Source: Streptomyces rubrogriseus (GTDB taxonomy: Bacteria; Actinomycetota; Actinomycetes; Streptomycetales; Streptomycetaceae). Taken from it: DNA of 64,000 bases. Both the position numbers and the translations under genes were made by a program. The notes below the pieces were generated by a model. That model was not told the origin of the DNA and searched no databases. It saw only the letters and a list, made by a program, of their open reading frames with translations. Numbering within the stretch: the first letter of the stretch is position 1; every line of letters begins with the position of its first letter. The DNA lies in assembly GCF_027947575.1 (NCBI RefSeq), contig NZ_CP116256.1, forward strand, positions 5,146,001-5,210,000, written 5' to 3'. Shown piece after piece: positions 45,479 to 54,218 of the stretch.

Positions 45479-45850
45479 TCAGCGGCTCTCGAGCCGTACG
45501 TGCAGTTCCCGCTCCTGGTCCCCTGAGGCCTGGCTCAGGTCGTGCACGGTGAACAGGGAGTCCAGGGCGGTGCGCAGCCTCTCGATCGCCCAGTAGCCGC
45601 CCTGCGCGTCGGCCTCCACGGACGCCCCGAGCCGGGCGGGGTCGCACTCGCCCCCGCGGGTGTCGGCCATGTCGAAGGTGCCGAGCCACACGGTCGGACG
45701 CACCTCGTCGTACTCCCGGGTCACGTCGCCCGCGTGCCGGTCGGAGGAGAAGCACGCGCACAGGGTGTCGAACACGGTCCGGGCGTCCTCCTTGCTGCAC
45801 CCGCTCAGCTCCACCGAGACGGACTCCGGATGCAGTCGCTCACCGTCCAT
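45479..45850 (-). CDS. Hypothetical protein, 123 residues
   Basis: A soluble, acidic protein starting MDGERLHPESVSVELSGCSKEDARTVFDTLCACF. It has three cysteines close together near residues 18-33, an aromatic-rich middle (VRPTVWLGTFDMAD), and a C-terminal amphipathic segment (YWAIERLRTALDSLFTVHD). No family recognised. It ends 28 bp before the 40-bp palindrome and lies upstream of fadH on the same strand, so it could be separately transcribed and terminated there. Confidence 0.7.
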   Translation of the reverse strand: MDGERLHPESVSVELSGCSKEDARTVFDTLCACFSSDRHAGDVTREYDEVRPTVWLGTFDMADTRGGECDPARLGASVEADAQGGYWAIERLRTALDSLFTVHDLSQASGDQERELHVRLESR

Positions 45851-45942
45851 CGTGATCGCTCCCTCTCGTGGTCGTGACCGAAACCGCTCTCGCCGATACC
45901 ACCAGAAAAGCACCACCGGCGGCCCGGCGCGAAGGGGCCGGG

Positions 45943-46839
45943 TCAGCCCCGGGTGAACCGGTACGTCTTGCTGTCCGTCAGCACGCAGAAGCCCGGCGAC
46001 ACGACGATCACGCGCAGGGTGCCGGTACGCCGGTCGTAGTCGATGCCCTCCGCCTCGAAGCCGCCCGAGCAGGCGCTGCGCAGGGGCAGCTGCCGCAGCG
46101 CGGTGACGTGTCCGGTGACGTCGGCCGTGCCGCCCGGCGCCGCCGACAGGTCGATCCGCAGGAGCGGCTTGGTGATGCCGAAGAGCGTGCCCTCCGGGTC
46201 GTCGGAGGAGCACAGCAGCGTGGTGGCGTCCTGGAAGTCGCAGCCCTGGACGTCGCGCACGGCGTGGTCCAGATGGACGGTGGCCGCCTGCGGGAGGTTC
46301 ACCGAGGGCGAGGTGGCGGGGTTGACGCCCGGGTTCGGGAAGACCAGCAGCCGGTTCATGGTGCCCCACTCCGCCGCCAGCATCCACTGCCCGTCGGGCG
46401 AGACGGCGGACCACGAGTTGTTCAGCGCCTCCCCGGGACTCAGCGTGTGCACGTACTCCGCCCAGCTCCCGTCCGGCGCCTGCACGCGGAACATCTTCGT
46501 GTTCCCGTCGTCGCGCTGGTACGGCTCGACGTAGTGGCCGTCGTAGGACGCGTCCGGGTCTCCGACGTGGTTCCAGCCGCGGGTGCTGAGGCCGAACGGG
46601 ATGGTGCCGATCCCGGTGTAGCGGTTGGGGCTGCCGGCCGGGACCTCGACCGAGGCCAGACCCTGACTCTCGGTCAGCGGGTCGGCGCGGTCGGAGCCCA
46701 CCTCGGTCCAGGTGTCGGCGGTCCGGGCGGCGGGGGCCGGGGCGTCCCCCCGTGCCGGACCCGCGAGGCCGACGGAGAGGGCGAGGACGGCGAGTCCCAT
46801 CAGGGCGGTGTGACAACGTTGCCGGGCGCGCAGGGGCAT
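45943..46839 (-). CDS. Secreted beta-propeller-like protein of unknown function
   Basis: A 298-residue protein with a signal peptide (CHTALMGLAVLALSVGLAGPARGDA). The body has short repeated strand motifs such as SAVSPDGQWMLAAEWGTMNRLLVF and GIDYDRRTGTLRVIVVSPGFCVL that look like propeller blades. Two Cys pairs could form disulfides (QGCDFQ / LLCSS and SACSGG / GFCVL). The start ATG 46837-46839 has CGAGGAG at seven bases. No catalytic motif is visible. Confidence 0.72.
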   Translation of the reverse strand: MPLRARQRCHTALMGLAVLALSVGLAGPARGDAPAPAARTADTWTEVGSDRADPLTESQGLASVEVPAGSPNRYTGIGTIPFGLSTRGWNHVGDPDASYDGHYVEPYQRDDGNTKMFRVQAPDGSWAEYVHTLSPGEALNNSWSAVSPDGQWMLAAEWGTMNRLLVFPNPGVNPATSPSVNLPQAATVHLDHAVRDVQGCDFQDATTLLCSSDDPEGTLFGITKPLLRIDLSAAPGGTADVTGHVTALRQLPLRSACSGGFEAEGIDYDRRTGTLRVIVVSPGFCVLTDSKTYRFTRG

Positions 46840-47103
46840 GGGGGCTCCTCGGTGGGGGTGGCCGGGCGGAAGGCGCTCGGCGCACAGTCTGGACCGCCAC
46901 CCAAGGCATGTACAGACCAACTCCGGACGCGCTTCGTACGGCGGTCCCGGCGCTTCGTGCGGCGGTCCCCGGCCTGCGGGGAGATGCTGGGAGGAGACGG
47001 CGGAGCCCCGGCACAGCCGGCCCTTCACGCGGTGGAACGCGGTAGAGCAGGGAGGTCGGCAGCGAAGGGCGTGCCGCGTCGGACGGTGAAGGCGGGGCAT
47101 GGG

Positions 47104-49212
47104 ATGGGTGCAGCGGGGTCTGCCGGGTTCGGGGGCGAGCCGTCGCCGCGCGGACCCGTGCGGCCCAGTGGACTGCTCGACCTGCTGAACGTGGCCTCGA
47201 TCGTGCTGGACACCGAGGGCCGGATCGTCCTGTGGAGCCCGCAGGCCGAGGAACTGTTCGGCTACTCCGCACCGGAGGCGCTGGGGCAGTACGCCGCCCG
47301 CATCATGGTCCACGAACGCCATCTCGACCTGGTCGTGAGGCTGTTCGGGGAGGTCATGAAGACCGGTCGGAGCTGGGCGGGCGCCTTCCCCGTCCGGCAC
47401 AGGGACGGCAGCACCCGGCTGGTGGAGTTCCGCAACATGCGGCTGCTCGACGACCGCGGGGACGTCTACGCGCTGGGGCTCGCGGCCGACCAGTCGATGG
47501 TCCGCCGGCTGGAGCGGGACGTGGCCCTGTCCACCCGGGTGATCATGCAGTCCCCGATCGGGCTGGCCGTCCTGGACACCGACCTGCGGTACGTCTCGGT
47601 CAACCCGGCCCTGGAGCGGCTCAACGGCATCCCCGCCGAGGAGCACCTCGGCCGGACGATCCGCGAGCTGCTGCCGCAGGTGGACGCCGACCCGCTGGAG
47701 GCGGCGGCACGCGGGGTGCTGGAGACCGGGCGCCCGGTGGTCGACCAGCCCGCGACCGGCCGGACCCCCGCCGACCCGGACGAGGAGCACGCCTGGTCGG
47801 TGTCCCTGTACCGGCTGGAGGACGCCCTGGGCGCCGTGCTCGGGGTGGCCGTCTCGGTCGTCGACGTGACCGAGCAGTACCGGACGGCCGCCGAGGCCGA
47901 GGGCGCCCGGCGCCGGCTCGCCGCCGTGGCGGACGCCTCCGCGCGGATCGGCACCACGCTGCGGCTGGACCGCACCGCGTACGAGCTGGCCGACGTGGCG
48001 GTGCCCGGCCTCGCGGACGTCGCCGCCGTGGATCTGCTGGACGCCGTGGTGGAGGGCCGGCGCAGCACCCTGGGCCCGGCCGAACCGGCGGTGATCAGGG
48101 CGCTGGCCGTTCGCGCGGACGACGGGGCCCGGGACGCCCTGCGGGCCGCCGACCCGCCCGGCGGCGTCGCCCGGTACGGACCGGACCGCCTGGTCACCGA
48201 GTGCGTGCGCACCGCCCGGCCGGTGCTGGTGTCCCGGGTGACGCGCAAGGACCTGGGGCGCATCGCCCGCTCGCCGGAGGCGGCCGAGCTGCTGCGCCGG
48301 GCGGGCGTCCACTCGTACCTGGCCGTGCCGCTGATCGCGCGGGGCGAGGTGCTCGGCGCCCTGGACCTGAAGCGGATCTCCAACCCGCTGCCGTTCGACG
48401 AGGACGACCTGCTGCTGGCCCGGGAGCTGGCCGCGCGGGCGGCGCTGCAGATCGACAACGCCCGCTGGTACCAGAACGCCCGCGACACCGCCCTCACCCT
48501 CCAGCGCAGCCTGCTGCCCAGCCATCCGCCGGTGACGGGCGGCCTCGAGGTCGCCTCCCGGTACCAGCCGGCCGGGGGCACCAGCGAGGTCGGCGGCGAC
48601 TGGTTCGACGTGATCGAGCTGGCGGGCGGCAGGACCGCGCTCGTGGTGGGCGACGTGATGGGCAGCGGCATCGCGGCGGCGGCCTCCATGGGGCGGCTGC
48701 GCACCGCGACGAACACCCTGGCCGCCCTGGAGCTGGACCCCGCGCAGCTGCTCGGGCACCTGGAGCGGACCACGGCGGGCCTGGACCAGGCCATCGCCAC
48801 CTGCCTGTACGCCGTCCACGACCCGCACCGGCGGCGGTGCCTGATCGCCAACGCCGGGCATCTGCCCCCGGTCCGCCTGCGGGCCGGCCGGCCGCCCGAG
48901 CTGCTCGACCTGCCCACCGGAGTGCCGCTCGGGGTGGGCGGCGTCGCCTTCTCCACCACCGAGGTCGGCCTGGAGCCGGGCGACCGGCTGGTGTTCTACA
49001 CCGACGGCCTGGTCGAGACGCGCAGGCATCCGCTGGACGAGCGGCTGGACGCGCTCCTCGCCCTGCTGGAGGGCCCGGACCGCCCGCTGGAGGAGGTCTG
49101 CGACCTGCTGCTGCGCACCCTGCACGAGCCGGAGAACTCCGACGACGTGGCCCTGTTGATCGCCCGGGCCACACCGCCGGCGCAGCGCGACGGCGGGACG
49201 GTCAGCCCCTGA
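47104..49212 (+). CDS. PAS-PAS-GAF-SpoIIE PP2C phosphatase
   Basis: A protein of about 702 residues. Two PAS domains lie at about 22-130 (LLDLLNVASIVLDTEGRIVLWSPQAEELFGYSAPEA) and about 145-265. A GAF domain follows at about 280-455, with YLAVPLIARGEVLGALDLKR. The C-terminal SpoIIE phosphatase has LQRSLLPSHPPV, GGDWFDVIEL, VVGDVMGSGIAAAASMG and FYTDGLVETR. There is no GHKL domain. It would integrate a small-molecule or redox cue into an anti-sigma partner switch. ATG 47104 was used, but GTG 47071 and 47086 are in frame and possible. Confidence 0.88.
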   Translation: MGAAGSAGFGGEPSPRGPVRPSGLLDLLNVASIVLDTEGRIVLWSPQAEELFGYSAPEALGQYAARIMVHERHLDLVVRLFGEVMKTGRSWAGAFPVRHRDGSTRLVEFRNMRLLDDRGDVYALGLAADQSMVRRLERDVALSTRVIMQSPIGLAVLDTDLRYVSVNPALERLNGIPAEEHLGRTIRELLPQVDADPLEAAARGVLETGRPVVDQPATGRTPADPDEEHAWSVSLYRLEDALGAVLGVAVSVVDVTEQYRTAAEAEGARRRLAAVADASARIGTTLRLDRTAYELADVAVPGLADVAAVDLLDAVVEGRRSTLGPAEPAVIRALAVRADDGARDALRAADPPGGVARYGPDRLVTECVRTARPVLVSRVTRKDLGRIARSPEAAELLRRAGVHSYLAVPLIARGEVLGALDLKRISNPLPFDEDDLLLARELAARAALQIDNARWYQNARDTALTLQRSLLPSHPPVTGGLEVASRYQPAGGTSEVGGDWFDVIELAGGRTALVVGDVMGSGIAAAASMGRLRTATNTLAALELDPAQLLGHLERTTAGLDQAIATCLYAVHDPHRRRCLIANAGHLPPVRLRAGRPPELLDLPTGVPLGVGGVAFSTTEVGLEPGDRLVFYTDGLVETRRHPLDERLDALLALLEGPDRPLEEVCDLLLRTLHEPENSDDVALLIARATPPAQRDGGTVSP

Positions 49213-50044
49213 CGCCGATCACCACATGGGCGTACAGCTCCTCGCAGACCGCGAGGCGGGTGGCCAGACCGGCCCGGGTGAAGGCGTCGACGGCTTCGGG
49301 TGCCTGGCGTTCGCTCGTCTCGACCAGCAGGCAGCCGCCCGGGGCGAGCCAGCCGGGCGCCGCGGCCGCGACCCTGCGCAGCACGTCGAGGCCGTCGGTG
49401 CCGCCGTCGAGGGCGACCAGCGGTTCGTGGTCGCGGGCCTCGGCGGGCAGCAGCGCGACCTCGCCGGTGGGCACGTACGGCACGTTGGCCGCGAGGATGT
49501 CCACCCGGCCGCGCAGGGTGTCGGGCAGCGCGTCGAACAGGTCACCCGCGTACACCCGGCCGCCCGCCTCCGCCAGGTTGCCGCGGGCGCAGCGCACGGC
49601 GGCCGGATCGACGTCGGCGGCATGCACCTCGGGCCGGTCCAGGGCGGTCGCCAGCGCCGCTCCGACGGCCCCGGACCCGCAGCACAGGTCCACGACGACG
49701 TGCGCGTGCGGTGCGTGGGCCAGGGCCTCGGAGACCAGGAACTCGGTCCGGCGGCGGGGCACGAAGACCCCGGGGGCGATCGCGATGCGCAGGCCGCTGA
49801 ACTCGGCCCAGCCCAGGACGAGTTCCAGCGGCAGGCCACTGACGCGGCGGTCGACCAGTGCGGTGAGGTCGGCGGCGGTGCGGGCGGTGGTCAGGATGAG
49901 CGCGGCCTCGTCCTCGGCGAAGACGCAGCCGGCGGCGCGCAGCGCGGCCACGACGGCGTCACGCGACGGGAGGGACGCCGAGAAGAGCGCGGAGGGGGCG
50001 GCTGAGGACGCCGGGGTGGGCGAAGCGGGGAAAGTGGGAGGCAT
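49202..50044 (-). CDS. PrmC/HemK-like putative protein-glutamine methyltransferase
   Basis: A 280-residue SAM-dependent methyltransferase. Motif I is VVDLCCGSGAVGAALA and motif IV is NVPYVP, where canonical PrmC has NPPY. PRRRTEFLV near the centre also matches the family. The NVPY variant and length agree with the actinobacterial PrmC-related group whose substrate is unknown, so this is probably not the main release-factor methylase. The last 11 bp overlap the convergent PP2C gene. Confidence 0.85.
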   Translation of the reverse strand: MPPTFPASPTPASSAAPSALFSASLPSRDAVVAALRAAGCVFAEDEAALILTTARTAADLTALVDRRVSGLPLELVLGWAEFSGLRIAIAPGVFVPRRRTEFLVSEALAHAPHAHVVVDLCCGSGAVGAALATALDRPEVHAADVDPAAVRCARGNLAEAGGRVYAGDLFDALPDTLRGRVDILAANVPYVPTGEVALLPAEARDHEPLVALDGGTDGLDVLRRVAAAAPGWLAPGGCLLVETSERQAPEAVDAFTRAGLATRLAVCEELYAHVVIGVRG

Positions 50045-50268
50045 GGAAGCCGAGAGCCTTTCGGGAACCGAAGGGCGCTCTCGCGGTCACTCGTCTCCGG
50101 TGACCGCACTGCCGTGAGGTGAGAGCACCCGGACCGACACAGCGGTAATCGGTCTCACCTCCCGGTCGTCCGACGGCCGGGGCGGTCCGCGGCCGACGGA
50201 CACACTACCCCAGTGATCAGACGCCGAGTGGCCCCGCAGGTGGTTGACTCCCGGGACCTCCTCGTCAA

Positions 50269-50285
50269 GGTTGTACTGTGCAACC
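50269..50285. promoter_or_regulatory. MarR autoregulatory operator candidate GGTTG-N7-CAACC
   Basis: Five-base arms spaced by 7 bp, containing TGTGCAAC (50277-50284), the same half-site found in the 40-bp palindrome at 45411-45450. It lies 20-37 bp before the marR start, downstream of TTGACT (50244-50249). The rest of the 261-bp gap (50045-50305) shows nothing else clear. Confidence 0.6.
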
Positions 50286-50305
50286 AGCAACGCGGAGGAG
50301 GAGTC

Positions 50306-50842
50306 GTGACGGCTGCCGAGACACCGGACGAGACGACCGCCGTTCCCGCCGGATGCCCCGCGGACGCGGCCGTGGAGACCATCCAGCGCGAGATGACGGT
50401 CTTCGCCCGCCGGGCCCGCGCCTCGGCGGGCCGCATGCACCCAGAGCTGTCCCTGGTGTCGTACACGCTGCTCGGGCATCTGGAGGAGCGGGACGGCCGC
50501 CGGGCCACGGACCTGGCCGCCCACTACGCCCTGGACAAGTCCACCGTCAGCCGCCAGGTGTCCGCGCTGGAGCGCGCCGGACTGATCGAGCGGCGCGTCG
50601 ACCCGGACGACCACCGCGTCCAGGTCCTGCATCTGACCGAGTCCGGACGGGATGTCCTGGACCGGGTCACCGAGCGGCGGCGGGCCGCCTTCCGGGAGCG
50701 GCTCGCCGACTGGCCCGAGGAGGAGCTGCTCCGCTTCGCCGCGTATCTGGAGCGGTACAACGCGTGGCCGGACGCGGCCCCGGGCGGGGAGCGGGACCGG
50801 GCAGCGCCTGCGGACACGTACGGTGGGACGAGTACGCACTGA
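50306..50842 (+). CDS. MarR-family regulator
   Basis: A 178-residue winged-helix regulator: LVSYTLLGHLEERDGRRATDLAAHYALDKSTVSRQVSALERAGLIERRVDPDDHRVQVLHLTESG is a full MarR DNA-binding domain. Dimerisation helices flank it. The GTG start at 50306 (VTAAETPDE) is right after a strong GGAGGAGG. A Cys in the N-terminal segment (AGCPADAA) could be redox-active, but this is only suggestive. It heads a likely operon with the molybdopterin oxidoreductase and flavin reductase genes. Confidence 0.9.
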   Translation: MTAAETPDETTAVPAGCPADAAVETIQREMTVFARRARASAGRMHPELSLVSYTLLGHLEERDGRRATDLAAHYALDKSTVSRQVSALERAGLIERRVDPDDHRVQVLHLTESGRDVLDRVTERRRAAFRERLADWPEEELLRFAAYLERYNAWPDAAPGGERDRAAPADTYGGTSTH

Positions 50843-50891
50843 TCACGCCGGCCGCGGGCAGGTGCCCCGACGGCCCGAAAGGCCCCACCGC

Positions 50892-51497
50892 ATGAACACC
50901 ACCCGAGGCTTCACCGGGCGTCCGCGCGCCGCCCGGCCGGGGCTGCCGCCCGGTCAGTACGACGCGGGCGACGACTGGCCCGTGCTGTCCGCCGAGGTCA
51001 CTCCCGAGATCGCACCCGCCGACTGGACCTTCCGCGTGGGCGGTCTGGTGGCCGAGCCCCGCACCTGGGACCTGGCCGGGGCACGCCTGCTGCCGGCCGC
51101 CGGGTACGCGGGCGACATCCACTGCGTCACCGGCTGGTCGAAGTTCGGGGTGCGGTTCGGGGGCGTGTCGCTGGACGCCTTCCTGGACGCGGCGGGTCCG
51201 CTGCCCTCGGCCACGCACGCCGTCGCCCGCGCGCACACCGGCTACACCGCGAACCTGCCGCTCGCGGACCTGACCGGCGGACGGGCCTGGATCGTGTGGG
51301 AGTACGACGGACAGCCGCTCGCCCCCGAGCACGGCGGCCCGGCGCGGCTGGTGGTCCCGCACCTGTACTTCTGGAAGAGCGTGAAGTGGATCGCGGGGCT
51401 CGAACTGCTCGACCACGACGAGCCGGGCTTCTGGGAGCAGAACGGCTACCACGCCCGCGGCAATCCCTGGGAGGAGCAGCGGTACTCCGGTGACTGA
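50892..51497 (+). CDS. Sulfite oxidase-like molybdopterin oxidoreductase
   Basis: A 201-residue protein of the SuoX-like/YedY fold. The molybdenum-ligand cysteine is Cys78 in YAGDIHCVTGWSKFGVRFGGVSLD. VVPHLYFWKSVKWIAGLELLD and GFWEQNGYHARGNPWEEQRY close the domain. It is shorter than sulfite oxidase (no heme or dimerisation domain) and has no Tat or other signal peptide, so it is predicted to be cytoplasmic. The next gene, a flavin reductase, overlaps it by 8 bp and probably supplies or accepts electrons. Confidence 0.88.
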   Translation: MNTTRGFTGRPRAARPGLPPGQYDAGDDWPVLSAEVTPEIAPADWTFRVGGLVAEPRTWDLAGARLLPAAGYAGDIHCVTGWSKFGVRFGGVSLDAFLDAAGPLPSATHAVARAHTGYTANLPLADLTGGRAWIVWEYDGQPLAPEHGGPARLVVPHLYFWKSVKWIAGLELLDHDEPGFWEQNGYHARGNPWEEQRYSGD

Positions 51498-52272
51498 GAC
51501 GGCCACGCACACGGCGGGGGCGACGGCCCCCACTCCCCCGGCCCGGTTCGCCGTGCCCGGGCGCATCGAGGTGAACGGCCGGGTGGCCGGGACGTGGCAG
51601 ACGGCCACGCTCACCGGGATCCGCCGCGAGACGCCCCGCGCGTCGACCTTCCGCCTCGCCGTGCCCGGCTGGGCGGGCCACCTGCCCGGCCAGCACCTGA
51701 TGCTGCGGCTCACCGCCGCGGACGGCTACCGGGCCCAGCGCCACTACTCGCTCGCGTCCGCACCGGACGACTCCGGACACATCGAGCTGACCCTGGACCG
51801 GGTGCCCGACGGGGAGGTGTCCGGCTGGTTCCACACGGTGGCACGGCCCGGCGACGAGATCGAGGTGCGCGGCCCGCTCAGCGGCTTCTTCGCCTGGCCG
51901 GGCGACCGGCCCGCCCTGCTGCTCGGCGCCGGGTCCGGCGTCGTACCGCTGATGTCGATGGTGCGGCACCACCGGGCGCGGGGGCTCACCGTGCCACTGC
52001 GGCTCCTCGTGTCCGCGCGCGGCCCCGAGGAGCTGATCTACGCCGGTGAGTTCGGCGCGGAGACGACACCCGTGTTCACCCGCACGGCGCCGCCCGGGAC
52101 GCCCGTGGGCCGGCTGGCGGCCGCGCATGTGGCGCCGCTCCTCGCCGAGCCGCCCGCCGGCGGCTGGGAGGCCTACGTGTGCGGGTCGAACGCGTTCGCG
52201 GAGCACGCGTCGCGGCTGCTGGTGGCGGCCGGACAGCCGGTGGACCGGATCCGGATCGAACGCTTCGGCTGA
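51490..52272 (+). CDS. Ferredoxin-NADP+ reductase-type flavoprotein
   Basis: A 260-residue FNR-fold protein. The FAD motif is RHYSLASAP, the NAD(P)-binding glycine motif is LLLGAGSGVVPLMSMVRHH, and YVCGSNAFAEHASRLL ends the nucleotide domain. No 2Fe-2S domain is fused. The GTG start at 51490 lies within the stop region of the molybdopterin oxidoreductase (8-bp overlap), so the two are co-translated and probably form one redox pair passing electrons between NAD(P)H, FAD and Mo. Confidence 0.9.
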   Translation: MTETATHTAGATAPTPPARFAVPGRIEVNGRVAGTWQTATLTGIRRETPRASTFRLAVPGWAGHLPGQHLMLRLTAADGYRAQRHYSLASAPDDSGHIELTLDRVPDGEVSGWFHTVARPGDEIEVRGPLSGFFAWPGDRPALLLGAGSGVVPLMSMVRHHRARGLTVPLRLLVSARGPEELIYAGEFGAETTPVFTRTAPPGTPVGRLAAAHVAPLLAEPPAGGWEAYVCGSNAFAEHASRLLVAAGQPVDRIRIERFG

Positions 52273-52301
52273 TCCCGCCCGGTTCGTGAGCGAGGCCCGC
52301 A

Positions 52302-52318
52302 GGACTGGGTACCAGTCC
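52302..52318. terminator. GGACTGG-GTA-CCAGTCC hairpin after the redox operon
   Basis: Seven-base perfect arms with a 3-nt loop, about 30 bp past the flavin reductase stop. It may terminate the operon, or it may be an operator for the next gene, which starts at 52424. Confidence 0.45.
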
Positions 52319-52423
52319 AGTGCGGGCACTCGCACACGTGGCGCGACACGAAGGCGCGGCGGCCCCCGCGCTCGACGGCCGTCCGTCCGCTCCTCCGGTC
52401 GCGGTGATCGCGGGGAGGTCGAC

Positions 52424-53008
52424 ATGCGAACCCGGGTACGCGGCCGGCGTTGGCAGCGCAATCCGCTGCGGCGCAGGTCGGACGTCGTCGAGGCGTGGAC
52501 CAAGGTGGTCGTCGCCCTCCTGCTGTTCGTGGCCGCGCCGGCGCTCGGTGCCGCCACCGCGTGGTGGGGCCACGGGCAGGCGCAGGCGATCGTCGCGGCG
52601 CAGCGGGCCGAGCGGCACCACGTCCGTGCCACGGTGGTGGACCGCACCCCCGGCACCCTGTCGACGGGACAGCTCGGCGGACAGCACTCCTACCGTGCGA
52701 CCGTCCACTGGAAGGCACCGGACGGCGCGGAGAAGAGCACCACGGCACGGGTGCCGGCCGACACCAGGCACGGTGACACCGTCGACGTGTGGCTGGACTC
52801 CCACGGGCAGAGCGTGCCCCCTCCGTCGGACGGCGCCGAGATCTGGCAGCACAGCGCCACCATCGGCTCGTTCACCACGATCGGGACGGTGCTCACGGTG
52901 CTCCTCGCGCACCGCGCCGTACGCGCGGTGGCCATGCGTCACCGCATGGCGGAGTGGGACCGCGACTGGGCGCTCACGGAGCCGCAGTGGACCCACCGGC
53001 GGGCCTGA
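52424..53008 (+). CDS. Rv1733c-like membrane protein
   Basis: A 194-residue protein with two membrane helices (about residues 24-46, WTKVVVALLLFVAAPALGAATAWW, and about 145-165). Between them is an extracytoplasmic domain with TARVPADTRHGDTVDVWLDSHGQSVPPPS. This is the layout of the Rv1733c family, common in Streptomyces, with no assigned function. The ATG 52424 follows GGGGAGG. A Streptomyces-type basic N terminus (RTRVRGRRWQRNPLRRRSD) precedes the first helix. Confidence 0.8.
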   Translation: MRTRVRGRRWQRNPLRRRSDVVEAWTKVVVALLLFVAAPALGAATAWWGHGQAQAIVAAQRAERHHVRATVVDRTPGTLSTGQLGGQHSYRATVHWKAPDGAEKSTTARVPADTRHGDTVDVWLDSHGQSVPPPSDGAEIWQHSATIGSFTTIGTVLTVLLAHRAVRAVAMRHRMAEWDRDWALTEPQWTHRRA

Positions 53009-53125
53009 CGGCGCTCCGCCCGCGCGGTTCCCGGGGGCGGCCGGACCTGGCGTTTCCGCGAGCCGCTCACGTACCGTGTGATCATCCGTACGGTCTGCCG
53101 CGTCTCTCCGCAAAGGCGGTTCTCG

Positions 53126-54094
53126 ATGGCCCTGTTCGACCTTCCGCTCGACGAACTCCGCGCCTACCGCAGCGCGTCGGCCGAGCCCGAGGACTTCGAC
53201 GCGTTCTGGAGCAAGACGCTCGCCGAGGCCCGCGAGCACGATCTGGACGCCCGCTTCGAACCGGTCGACACGGGGCTCTCCACGGTGCGGGTGTACGACG
53301 TGACGTTCGCCGGGTTCGGCGGCCATCCGGTGAAGGGCTGGCTGATCCTGCCGGCCGCGGCCACCGAGCCGTTGCCGCTGGTCGTGGAGTTCGTCGGATA
53401 CGGCGGTGGGCGCGGGCTGCCGCACGAGCACCTGTTGTGGGCGTCCACCGGCCGGGCCCACTTCGTGATGGACACCCGGGGTCAGGGCAGCGCCTGGGGC
53501 GGCGGTGGCGGCACCGCGGACCCCGTCGGCGGCACGCCCGCGTACCCGGGGTTCATGACCCGCGGTCTGGACGCTCCGGAGAACTACTACTACCGCCGGG
53601 TCTTCACCGACGCCGTGCGCGCGGTCGAGGCCGCCCGTTCGCATCCGCTGACCGACCCCTCGCGCACGGTGGCGCTGGGCGGAAGCCAGGGCGGCGGCAT
53701 CACGATAGCGGTCGGCGGCCTGGTGCCCGACCTGGTCGCCGTCGCACCGGACGTGCCCTTCCTGTGCGACTTCCCGCGCGCCGTCACGCTCACCGACCGG
53801 CACCCCTACCGCGAGGTCGGCCTGTACCTGAAGACCCACCGCGGCCGGAGCGGGGACGCGCTGCGCACGCTGTCGTACTTCGACGGCGTGCACTTCGCGG
53901 CGCGGGGGCGGGCCCCGGCCCTGTTCTCGGCCGCCCTGGAGGACCAGACCTGTCCGCCGTCGACCGTTTTCGCCGCGTTCAACGCCTGGACGCACGAGGA
54001 CCGGACGATAGAGGTGTACGACTTCAACGACCACGAGGGCGGCGGGCCGTACCAGGAGGCCGCGAAGCTGCGCTGGCTGAGCCGCCACGCCTGA
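53126..54094 (+). CDS. CE7-family acetyl esterase (acetylxylan esterase/cephalosporin deacetylase type)
   Basis: A 322-residue alpha/beta hydrolase of CE7. It has the family RGQG motif (MDTRGQGSAWG), nucleophile Ser in GGSQGGG, Asp in ALEDQTCPP, and His in FNDHEGGG. CE7 enzymes remove acetyl groups from short xylo-oligosaccharides and related esters inside the cell. The start is ATG 53126 (MALFDLPLDELRAY). The GntR gene follows, separated by 124 bp that contain a dre-like palindrome; the regulator could control this gene too. Confidence 0.9.
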   Translation: MALFDLPLDELRAYRSASAEPEDFDAFWSKTLAEAREHDLDARFEPVDTGLSTVRVYDVTFAGFGGHPVKGWLILPAAATEPLPLVVEFVGYGGGRGLPHEHLLWASTGRAHFVMDTRGQGSAWGGGGGTADPVGGTPAYPGFMTRGLDAPENYYYRRVFTDAVRAVEAARSHPLTDPSRTVALGGSQGGGITIAVGGLVPDLVAVAPDVPFLCDFPRAVTLTDRHPYREVGLYLKTHRGRSGDALRTLSYFDGVHFAARGRAPALFSAALEDQTCPPSTVFAAFNAWTHEDRTIEVYDFNDHEGGGPYQEAAKLRWLSRHA

Positions 54095-54142
54095 GGTTCG
54101 TGGGTGGTGTTTCGGCCGAACCGGCGGACCGGACTTCCCAGC

Positions 54143-54154
54143 TGGTTTAGACCA
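54143..54154. promoter_or_regulatory. DasR-like palindrome TGGTTTAGACCA before gntR
   Basis: One base different from the dre core TGGTCTAGACCA (T for C at the fifth position). It lies 65-76 bp upstream of the gntR start and is probably an autoregulatory site for this HutC-type regulator or a DasR target. Confidence 0.6.
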
Positions 54155-54218
54155 ATGGTAATTCTGGTGGCGCACCGAGCCCGCGCGGCTACCGTACGTC
54201 ATCAACAGGAGGCGCGGC

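Noticed and set aside
45943..49125. A 1060-codon open frame on the minus strand
   Set aside because: It covers the true propeller-like gene only at its 3' end; the rest is antisense to the PAS-GAF-SpoIIE gene, rich in Gln/Arg/Gly/His and without family motifs, a shadow of high GC coding DNA.
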